From the NCBI GenBank assembly GCA_963669155.1, contig OZ022595.1, forward strand, positions 16,298,312 through 16,362,311: 64,000 bases of DNA. Reading direction: 5' to 3'. Below are positions 62,967 through 64,000 of the stretch, in pieces. The translations under genes and the position numbers were made by a program. This DNA comes from Arbacia lixula. Its lineage: Eukaryota > Echinodermata > Echinoidea > Arbacioida > Arbaciidae. Below the pieces are notes generated by a model. That model saw only the letters and a program-made list of their open reading frames with translations, did no database searches and was not told the DNA's origin. How positions within the stretch are numbered: the first letter of the stretch is position 1; every line of letters begins with the position of its first letter.

Positions 62967-63591
62967 GAGAGATAGGAGAGAGGAGAGATAGGAGAGAGGA
63001 GAGAGGAGAGAGGAGAGAGGAGAGAGGAGAGAGAAGAGAGAAGAGAGAGGAGAGATAAGGGTGATATCAAATTATATAACAGGGTGTAATACTCTATGAG
63101 ATGACCTGACATACAGGCTAACATTTGACATACAGGCAAATGCCACATTGGTCACCAAAGGAGTAGAGGGAAAAGGAGGGTTAGGGATAGAAAAGAGAGG
63201 GGTAACAAGGGGGATGGAGGGAGAAAGAGGGGAGACTGGAGAAGAAGGGGGAATGTAGAGGGAAGGAGACCACTATCACCATCACCATCACTATCACCGT
63301 CATCATCATTATCATCGTCACCATCACCATCCTCATCACCATTAACATCACCATCATCATCATTGTCACAATCACCACCACCATAATCATCACCATTTCC
63401 ATCATCACCACCGTGAGAGTGGTACCTTTTTGAGAAAAGTGAGTTTCTCCGGCTGCTTAGCTCTGGCTGCGTACTTGACGGTGGGTGACTTGGAGATGGA
63501 CGAAGACATTGGGCGCTTCTTAGACTTGTCGCCGTCTCTCAGGGGGCTCTCAGGGGTCGGAGTACTGTTAGAGTTCCTCAATTCTTGAAGA
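35733..63591 (-). CDS. ALS2: ALS2 (alsin), C-terminal two thirds, 22 coding exons
   Basis: Alsin is an exchange factor that activates Rab5 on endosomes through its VPS9 domain; its DH/PH module is linked to Rac signalling. Exons on the minus strand, in transcript order: 63591-63426, 62786-62615, 61985-61730, 61135-60976, 60070-59939, 58962-58834, 54612-54542, 53533-53356, 52318-52212, 51447-51382, 50709-50611, 50175-49905, 49469-49392, 46171-46047, 42876-42706, 41960-41855, 40949-40792, 39239-39078, 38211-38032, 37304-37259, 36389-36181, 35874-35733. Joined they give 3184 nt, one frame, about 1060 residues and a stop. Order of domains: linker (1-70), DH (about 75-295), PH (296-395), MORN repeats (440-650), VPS9 (about 880-1060). 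Vertebrate alsin has about 1650 residues, so the RCC1-like N-terminus lies beyond the window. All introns are GT-AG. The domain order and sequence leave little doubt of orthology; exon ends were set by eye from splice consensus and phase. Confidence 0.95.
36181..36389 (-). CDS. ALS2: ALS2 window exon 21 (VPS9 catalytic core)
   Basis: Acceptor TCTCTTTCAG, donor GCAAG|GTACGA. It encodes [20 protein letters not shown] and then [19 protein letters not shown]. The DDLFPV motif holds the VPS9 Asp that contacts the Rab nucleotide site (known for Rabex-5). The 5' part of the exon with its acceptor is repeated four times upstream at 36455-37020. Confidence 0.96.
36455..37020 (-). repeat. Four degenerate tandem copies of the 5' edge of ALS2 exon 21
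   Basis: Units of about 150 bases at 36455, 36612, 36759 and 36909 repeat the exon start with its acceptor and adjacent intron (GGGATTAAGGAGGATTAATG). The third reads [20 protein letters not shown] before a stop. Three have a stop within the copied part, and none includes the exon's donor or the DDLFP motif. All lie upstream of the true exon on the transcript strand. Confidence 0.85.
37259..37304 (-). CDS. ALS2: ALS2 window exon 20 (46-base micro-exon)
   Basis: Acceptor GTTTTCAG, donor GGAAAG|GTGAGT. It encodes [15 protein letters not shown], which joins GVDQ to LTEIKDASF in the expected alsin order. Confidence 0.9.
38032..38211 (-). CDS. ALS2: ALS2 window exon 19 (start of VPS9)
   Basis: Acceptor CTACATTCAG, donor GACCA|GTGAGT. 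It encodes [20 protein letters not shown] and [20 protein letters not shown], the start of the VPS9 module in alsin. Ends two bases into a Gln codon. Confidence 0.94.
38320..38690. mobile_element. Palindromic MITE, copy 2
   Basis: Same fold-back element as at 12729, inside the ALS2 intron between window exons 18 and 19. Ends are TTAAAGGGAGTATACTGTAG and CAGTATATGCCCTTTAA; the centre is AATGTTCGGGCCGAACAATT. Its right end carries a small deletion (TTTTTTGCTTCCC). Confidence 0.9.
39078..39239 (-). CDS. ALS2: ALS2 window exon 18 (variable acidic linker)
   Basis: Acceptor CATTCTTCCAG, donor GACAT|GTAAGA. It begins [11 protein letters not shown] and continues through a Tyr/Asp-rich, His/Thr-rich and charged stretch ([20 protein letters not shown]). 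The position matches the divergent insertion of alsin. The 5' edge of this exon is duplicated upstream at about 39524-39600. Confidence 0.88.
39524..39640 (-). repeat. Partial copy of the 5' edge of ALS2 exon 18
   Basis: CCACCAGAGGGGTCTTGACT, TTGGGCTCCTCACAGGGCAG and GTCTGGGAACAGCACTCTGG match 39186-39243 with few changes, and similarity goes on into the intron (GGAAATAGGATGATTA). It retains the acceptor. Weaker similarity continues to about 40190 (CAGTGATGCATAA), suggesting one larger duplication. Confidence 0.8.
40195..40745. repeat. Purine-rich (GGA/GAA) tract with CAA run
   Basis: About 550 bases almost free of C and T on the + strand apart from an (AAC) run at 40259-40290. On the ALS2 transcript this is a long pyrimidine tract in the intron between window exons 17 and 18. 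The 160-residue minus frame is low complexity. Confidence 0.9.
40792..40949 (-). CDS. ALS2: ALS2 window exon 17 (helical region before VPS9)
   Basis: Acceptor TTTTTTGCAG, donor CTCAG|GTAAGG. It encodes [20 protein letters not shown] and [20 protein letters not shown], a strongly conserved alsin stretch. About 50 bases past the donor begins a 550-base CT-rich tract (GA-rich on the + strand). Confidence 0.93.
41855..41960 (-). CDS. ALS2: ALS2 window exon 16 (helical linker before VPS9)
   Basis: Acceptor CACCTGCAG, donor ACAAAG|GTGACC. It encodes [20 protein letters not shown] and [15 protein letters not shown], corresponding to the alsin segment ahead of the VPS9 fold. Confidence 0.92.
42005..42705. 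repeat. CCA/CAC-rich array with an 84-93 base higher-order unit
   Basis: Trinucleotide-like CCACCA sequence becomes a minisatellite from about 42316: TGTATCTCTTCCACCACCAT, CCCTACCTCCACC, ACAACAATCTCCACCATCCT, TATCACTATCACC. Units begin near 42316, 42409, 42495 and 42577. It touches the donor of ALS2 exon 15. Long frames on both strands are artefacts. Confidence 0.9.
42706..42876 (-). CDS. ALS2: ALS2 window exon 15 (MORN-VPS9 linker)
   Basis: Acceptor ACCAACAG, donor GAAGG|GTGAGG. It encodes [20 protein letters not shown] and [20 protein letters not shown], matching the Trp-x-x-Val-Phe-x-x-Cys linker of alsin. The intron that follows begins with a CCA/CAC-rich minisatellite that starts almost at the donor. 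Confidence 0.92.
43450..43770. mobile_element. Inverted pair of tRNA-like SINE heads
   Basis: The minus strand at 43704-43765 has a perfect Pol III A box (TGGTTAAGTCG, 43754-43744) and B box (GGTTCAAGTCC, 43719-43709), typical of a tRNA-derived SINE head. The + strand at 43466-43520 has the related sequence GGCGCTGCCTGGCAAGCAGT with a one-mismatch B box (GCTTCAAGCCC). The two heads point at each other and diverge in between. No intact tRNA cloverleaf is claimed. Confidence 0.65.
43874..43965. repeat. 92-base palindrome
   Basis: CTAGATTTTAGTGAAAGGGC with TTTCTG is mirrored by CAGAAAGCCCTTTCACTAAA ending ATCTAG. The loop includes AAAGAAATTTTAGGCATACA, which also occurs at 43612 just outside the first SINE head. 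A fragment (CAGAAAGCCCTTTCACTAAA) recurs at 55789. Confidence 0.8.
44185..44262. repeat. Short dispersed-repeat tail (TATATAGCGCAT..GCGCTTTAC)
   Basis: AATAATAGATTCTGCTTATA, TAGCGCATTATATATATAG and CTATGCGCTTTACATGTGAA follow a pattern common in marine invertebrate genomes as an end of SINE-like repeats. Only one copy is seen here, so the family call rests on general knowledge. Confidence 0.4.
44895..45180. repeat. Dispersed repeat, copy 3, reversed (GACTGCTGTGCGCTAT family)
   Basis: Begins GAAGACAGGGTGACCCATTT and GCAAAAGTCATGAAAC, the complement of the end of copies 1 and 2, and continues with TGTCTACGTTTGAAACATAG and AGTCTATAGTC. A short piece of the same end (AAGACAGGGTAGCCCATTTA) recurs at 35929. 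Confidence 0.7.
45249..45742. mobile_element. TTAACCCTA element, second copy
   Basis: Starts TTAACCCTAATCAGGCCAGG and ends GACCGTTTTAGGGTTAA, with C runs just inside both ends. The interior shares the GATCTC..CCAT..TCGCGC..CGACAAAATTTGGCAC pattern with 47469-48264. A 70-residue frame at 45448-45660 has no recognisable domain. Its right end lies about 10 bases from the partial copy of ALS2 exon 14. Confidence 0.8.
45752..45872 (-). repeat. Partial copy of the 3' half of ALS2 exon 14 with donor
   Basis: The minus strand reads [19 protein letters not shown], then a donor-like GTGGTAAGAAGTCAAGACGT. It matches 46000-46115 across the exon end and into the intron. The 5' half of the exon and its acceptor are missing, so it should not splice in alone. 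Confidence 0.9.
46047..46171 (-). CDS. ALS2: ALS2 window exon 14 (last MORN repeats)
   Basis: Acceptor TTGTGAAG, donor CCATG|GTAAGA. It encodes [20 protein letters not shown] followed by [20 protein letters not shown], the end of the MORN array. Its 3' half and donor are duplicated at about 45752-45872. Confidence 0.94.
46315..46594. mobile_element. AGCCCCGTTCATATA element, copy 3, reversed and truncated
   Basis: Ends TATTATATGTGAACGGGGCT, the complement of the copy 2 terminus. Internal words such as CTGCAAAATAGCCATAAATT match copy 1 in reverse. It lies in the intron between ALS2 window exons 13 and 14. Confidence 0.7.
47210..48815. mobile_element. TIR element with a second element nested inside
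   Basis: Termini TGGGGTGGTATTCTGAGCAT and its complement ending GGTCTCAGAATACCACCCCA. The internal parts are rich in TTTTATCTCTGTTGTAA-type words in both orientations. Without the insertion at 47469-48264 it would be about 810 bases. It lies in the ALS2 intron between window exons 13 and 14. No transposase seen. Confidence 0.85.
47469..48264. mobile_element. Nested TTAACCCTA element with G/C runs
   Basis: Starts TTAACCCTATATAGCCCGGG and ends CCCGGGCTAGATAGGGTTAA, a 20-base TIR. It contains a 27-base G run (47511-47537) and matching C runs at the far end. The interior is AT-rich with no long coding frame. Related to 45249-45742. Confidence 0.85.
48837..48950. mobile_element. TAGCCTGGCT-family fragment
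   Basis: TAGCCTGGCTTTCAGGCTGT is followed by a short remnant ending CCAGAGCCAGACCTG. The internal signature is missing. A similar left-end remnant lies at 61281-61355. Confidence 0.5.
48975..49110. repeat. CpG-rich repeat fragment (AAATTTTACGCGG..GGCGCGAAAAT)
   Basis: TACTGTAAAAGTGGAAATTT followed by GCGCATTTCGCGCCGCGTGT and GGCGCGAAAATAAAAATGCG. CpG and GCGC density is far above the surroundings. It shares the GCGCGAAAA motif with 59345-59835. The right boundary is unclear. Confidence 0.5.
49392..49469 (-). CDS. ALS2: ALS2 window exon 13 (MORN repeat)
   Basis: Acceptor GTGCCTGCAG, donor GGGAAG|GTATGT, 26 codons in phase 0. It encodes [20 protein letters not shown] and PTLNGK, completing MORN 7 and starting MORN 8. 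Confidence 0.93.
49905..50175 (-). CDS. ALS2: ALS2 window exon 12 (four MORN repeats)
   Basis: The largest coding exon in the gene here (271 bases), acceptor TCTCTAAAG, donor CTCAGT|GTGAGT. Repeats visible are [45 protein letters not shown] and [14 protein letters not shown] content is much higher than in the flanking introns, as in the other coding exons. Confidence 0.95.
50611..50709 (-). CDS. ALS2: ALS2 window exon 11 (MORN repeat)
   Basis: Acceptor CTCCTCTAG, donor CTAAG|GTAAGC. It encodes [20 protein letters not shown] and [13 protein letters not shown]. The first 49 bases plus the acceptor and about 53 bases of intron are tandemly repeated twice just upstream on the transcript strand (see the repeat entry at 50661-50962). 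Confidence 0.92.
50661..50962 (-). repeat. Triplicated 102-107 base block covering the acceptor of ALS2 exon 11
   Basis: Units at 50661-50762, 50763-50869 and 50870 to about 50962 each hold GACTTCTTGCTGAGATGGGT, the exon start and CTCCTCTAG acceptor, then GGTAAACTAGTCTGACATTC. Identity between units is very high, so the event is recent. Only the first unit continues into the intact exon. Confidence 0.93.
51382..51447 (-). CDS. ALS2: ALS2 window exon 10 (MORN repeat)
   Basis: A 66-base exon, acceptor CGTCTTAAG, donor CATGG|GTAAGC. It encodes [20 protein letters not shown], completing MORN 1 and starting MORN 2. The acceptor has a weak final context (TAAG rather than CAG) but phase and homology fit. 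Confidence 0.9.
52212..52318 (-). CDS. ALS2: ALS2 window exon 9 (first MORN repeat)
   Basis: Acceptor TTGTTGAAG, donor GGAAA|GTAAGT. It encodes a basic stretch and then [13 protein letters not shown], the start of the first MORN unit (F/Y-x-G-x-W-x-x-G-x-x-H-G). MORN repeats bind phospholipids and support oligomerisation in this family. Confidence 0.92.
52443..52810 (+). mobile_element. Degraded LINE fragment, C-terminal end of reverse transcriptase ORF
   Basis: The + strand reads [12 protein letters not shown], shifts frame near 52480, and continues [20 protein letters not shown], then [20 protein letters not shown] and [16 protein letters not shown], ending [13 protein letters not shown] and a stop at 52810. 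The L-D-x-x-YTRML-R...RRLKFAGH...GKRGRGRP pattern is the familiar C-terminal tail of non-LTR retrotransposon ORF2 proteins. It is 5' truncated, frameshifted and antisense within an ALS2 intron. Not functional. Confidence 0.85.
53356..53533 (-). CDS. ALS2: ALS2 window exon 8 (end of PH domain)
   Basis: Acceptor CTACCCCAG, donor CAAAAG|GTGAGT. It encodes the last PH strands and C-terminal helix, with [18 protein letters not shown] containing the invariant PH helix Trp, then a polar linker to the MORN region. Confidence 0.93.
53650..54021. mobile_element. Palindromic MITE, copy 3
   Basis: Same family, between ALS2 window exons 7 and 8. Ends TTAAGGGCATATACTGTACT and AGTACAGTATATGCCCTTTA. The arms are still nearly complementary over about 180 bases each. 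Confidence 0.9.
54236..54517. repeat. Dispersed repeat, copy 2 (GACTGCTGTGCGCTAT family)
   Basis: Same block order as 20278-20565, ending GGGACACCCTGTCTTTAA. It ends about 25 bases before ALS2 window exon 7 donor side. Confidence 0.8.
54542..54612 (-). CDS. ALS2: ALS2 window exon 7 (PH domain)
   Basis: A 71-base exon between acceptor TTGTGCAG and donor GTCAA|GTAAGT. It encodes [20 protein letters not shown], which corresponds to the alsin PH segment with the Leu-x-Trp-Ala-Glu-Pro core. It ends two bases into a Lys codon. Confidence 0.92.
54956..55081. repeat. (CT)n microsatellite
   Basis: A nearly pure CT run in the intron between ALS2 window exons 6 and 7. Confidence 0.97.
55673..55760. 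repeat. Fold-back with the CCCAGTAGTAAGGATAGC word
   Basis: ACTCAGTAATAAGGATAGCA is mirrored by ACGCTATCCTTACTACTGGG at 55727-55750. The same word occurs at 43630-43668 and, reversed, at 5478-5515, so it is a dispersed family. Confidence 0.65.
56038..56412. mobile_element. Palindromic MITE, copy 4
   Basis: Same family, in the long intron between ALS2 window exons 6 and 7. Ends TTAAAGGGAATGTACTGTGC and GCACAGTATATTCCCTTTAA. Both arms carry the same CACAG/CTGTG variant, which suggests arm homogenisation. Confidence 0.9.
56636..56849. mobile_element. TAGCCTGGCT MITE, best copy
   Basis: Ends TAGCCTGGCTCCCAGGCTG and AGCCTGGAGCCAGGCTA are inverted repeats. The internal signature is GGCTGCAGTAGACTAATCAT followed by TCTCAATT. 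Related copies occur at 15941, 35365, 48837, 61281 and, reversed, near 11090 and 37080. Confidence 0.85.
57923..58262 (-). mobile_element. Second LINE fragment, reverse transcriptase C-terminal tail
   Basis: The minus strand reads [20 protein letters not shown], then [40 protein letters not shown] and [20 protein letters not shown], ending at a stop at 57923. WTD-x-V-x-NEEVLRR and GKIEGKR-GR are hallmarks of a second family of LINE ORF2 tails. It stops abruptly at the GGGA microsatellite at 58268, so it is 5' truncated. It lies in the ALS2 intron between window exons 6 and 7 on the same strand. Confidence 0.85.
58268..58680. repeat. (GGGA)n / (GA)n microsatellite
   Basis: A GGGAGAGA stretch gives way to pure GGGA around 58490-58560 and GA at 58570-58635. 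Interrupted by GTGA units. All long frames here are low-complexity. Confidence 0.95.
58834..58962 (-). CDS. ALS2: ALS2 window exon 6 (first half of PH domain)
   Basis: Acceptor CTCCTGCAG, donor GCATAT|GTAAGT, 43 codons. It contains [18 protein letters not shown], the characteristic PH strand in which a Phe-Leu-Phe-Asn-Asp core is followed by the loop entered by the next exon. The intron that follows is long (about 4.2 kb) and holds a LINE fragment and simple repeats. Confidence 0.93.
59345..59835. repeat. Tandem repeat, about 110-125 base unit, 4-5 copies, CpG-containing
   Basis: Units read ATCCCGCGAATATGTTTGCT, TGTGTCTGCGAAAATGTACT, TGCGCGAAAATTACAGAT, GAGTATAATCTCTATCAAGA and ACTTATTTATAGCCCTTAAA. 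It ends about 105 bases before the donor of ALS2 window exon 5. Short frames within it are artefacts. Confidence 0.88.
59939..60070 (-). CDS. ALS2: ALS2 window exon 5 (DH-PH connector)
   Basis: Acceptor TTCTCTAG, donor GGCT|GTGAGT, exactly 44 codons in phase 0. It encodes [20 protein letters not shown] and [11 protein letters not shown], matching the helical connector between DH and PH in alsin. Confidence 0.9.
60702..60906. mobile_element. ACACAACNAAAAAAGTAAGTCC MITE
   Basis: Ends ACACAACCAAAAAAGTAAGT plus a C run, and a G run plus ACTTACTTTTTTTGTTGTGT. The element is 205 bases and includes TAACTTTTTATCGAAG / CAATAAAAAGTTATG arms. It sits 70 bases downstream of the donor of ALS2 window exon 4. 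Its TIR on the minus strand contains AAGTAAGT, a donor-like word. Confidence 0.8.
60976..61135 (-). CDS. ALS2: ALS2 window exon 4 (DH domain)
   Basis: Acceptor GATTCTAG; donor CCAGAG|GTTAGA, which is weaker than the others. The product includes [20 protein letters not shown], the last conserved DH segment (P-R-KY-LL type), and KLKEYYPE. The frame stays open past the donor, but the next exon joins in phase 0 only if this donor is used. Confidence 0.9.
61730..61985 (-). CDS. ALS2: ALS2 window exon 3 (DH domain)
   Basis: Acceptor TTTTTGCAG, donor GCAAA|GTAAGG. It carries the central DH helices, with [20 protein letters not shown] and [20 protein letters not shown]. The phase on both sides matches the neighbours (GAG at the 5' join, AAT at the 3' join). 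An AACCCGTT-type TIR element lies about 30 bases upstream of the acceptor on the transcript strand. Confidence 0.93.
62014..62264. mobile_element. TTAACCCGTT MITE, copy 3
   Basis: Starts TTAAACCCGTTCTTTACTGA, has the CCACTCAGATACTAAGCAGT block and ends GAGCAACGGATTA. It inserts 29 bases upstream of the acceptor of ALS2 window exon 3 on the transcript strand. Confidence 0.8.
62615..62786 (-). CDS. ALS2: ALS2 window exon 2 (start of DH domain)
   Basis: It runs from acceptor TTCTCCAG to donor GCAG|GTTAGG. It encodes [20 protein letters not shown] and then a helix with [20 protein letters not shown], typical of the first conserved helix of a DH domain. It ends one base into a codon. A long GA microsatellite begins about 25 bases upstream of the acceptor on the transcript strand, giving a CT-rich tract there. 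Confidence 0.9.
62800..63057. repeat. (GA)n and GAGAGGA microsatellite
   Basis: GA with AGCGAG interruptions, then a GGAGAGA pattern. On the ALS2 transcript strand it is a CT tract immediately upstream of the window exon 2 acceptor and may act as an extended polypyrimidine tract. Confidence 0.95.
63262..63415. repeat. CATCAC/CATCAT array
   Basis: Trinucleotide-like ATC/ACC repeat just past the donor of ALS2 window exon 1. Confidence 0.9.
63426..63591 (-). CDS. ALS2: ALS2 window exon 1 (linker before DH)
   Basis: The acceptor is CTTTCAG at 63592-63598 and the donor follows AAAAAG at 63425. It encodes 55 residues beginning [20 protein letters not shown] and ending KLTFLKK. The segment is Ser/Pro/Lys-rich and resembles the poorly conserved linker between the RCC1 propeller and the DH domain. 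The first base completes a codon from an exon outside the window. Confidence 0.85.
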
Positions 63592-63754
63592 CTGAAAGAC
63601 AATGACAGAGGACAAGAAACATCATGCGACAGTGTGGGAGGAAGGATTTGCGAAGGAAGATAAGTTCCTCAATTCTTGAAGACAATGACAGAGAACAAGA
63701 AACATAATGGCCTCAATTCACAAAGGAGTTTTAGATGTAGACCATGGTTAAAGC

Positions 63755-64000
63755 AAATTTTGAAGAGGGGAAGGAAGAAGAAAAAAATGAAGAAAAAAAA
63801 AGAAAAGGAAAAAGAAAAAGAAGAAGAAGAAGAAGAAGAGAAGGAAGAAAAAATAAGGAGAAAAAAAAAGAAAAAAAAAGAAGAAGAAGAAAAAAAAAGA
63901 ACAAGAACAAGAACAAGACAAAGAACAAGAACAAGAGGAACAAGAAGAACAAGGAGAAAAAGAAGAAGGAGAAGAAGAAGAAGAAAAAAAAAGGAAAAGG
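63755..64000. repeat. GAA/GAAAA purine-rich tract
   Basis: About 245 bases of nearly pure purine with ACAAGA units at 63900-63950. Continues to the window edge. Confidence 0.95.

Noticed and set aside
63262-63415. Possible CRISPR-like or regularly spaced array (CATCAC)
   Set aside because: It is an irregular trinucleotide repeat with no spacers; the DNA is eukaryotic.

Overview
This is invertebrate animal nuclear DNA: AT-rich, intron-rich, and full of short inverted-repeat transposons, microsatellites and G/C homopolymer runs. The style (small symmetric introns, many non-autonomous TIR elements, frequent palindromic TACATGTACA words, vertebrate-like ALS2 architecture) suggests a marine invertebrate, perhaps an echinoderm such as a sea urchin or a hemichordate. 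That placement is inference; no species-specific sequence was compared.

The right half (about 35.7 to 63.6 kb, minus strand) holds the C-terminal two thirds of one gene, ALS2 (alsin), a Rab5-family guanine nucleotide exchange factor. I could place 22 consecutive coding exons that join in one open frame with GT/AG borders and consistent phases. They encode about 1060 residues: a linker, DH (RhoGEF), PH, about eight MORN repeats and a C-terminal VPS9 domain with a clear stop. The N-terminal RCC1-like propeller must lie beyond position 64000.

The left half (1 to about 33 kb) is gene-poor. Two minus-strand exons (8155-8796 and 11896-11973) join in frame and encode a low-complexity, Ser/Arg/Gly-rich segment of a protein I do not recognise. 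A possible first exon lies near 29.8 kb. The 3' exons of this gene are not visible and probably lie left of the window.

The rest is repeats. There are many MITE-like families with TIRs: a roughly 375-bp near-perfect palindrome in four copies, a nested pair at 47.2-48.8 kb, and several 200-500 bp families. There are two degraded LINE reverse-transcriptase tails, an inverted pair of tRNA-like SINE heads, and numerous tandem arrays.

The most unusual feature is inside ALS2. Short partial copies of exon edges, carrying the splice site, lie beside at least four real exons (45.8, 39.5, 36.5-37.0 and 50.8-50.9 kb), and probably the last exon (34.3-35.1 kb). Several are tandem arrays with stops. They look like repeated local duplication of exon-intron boundaries producing decoy splice sites. 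I found no convincing new multi-gene system.
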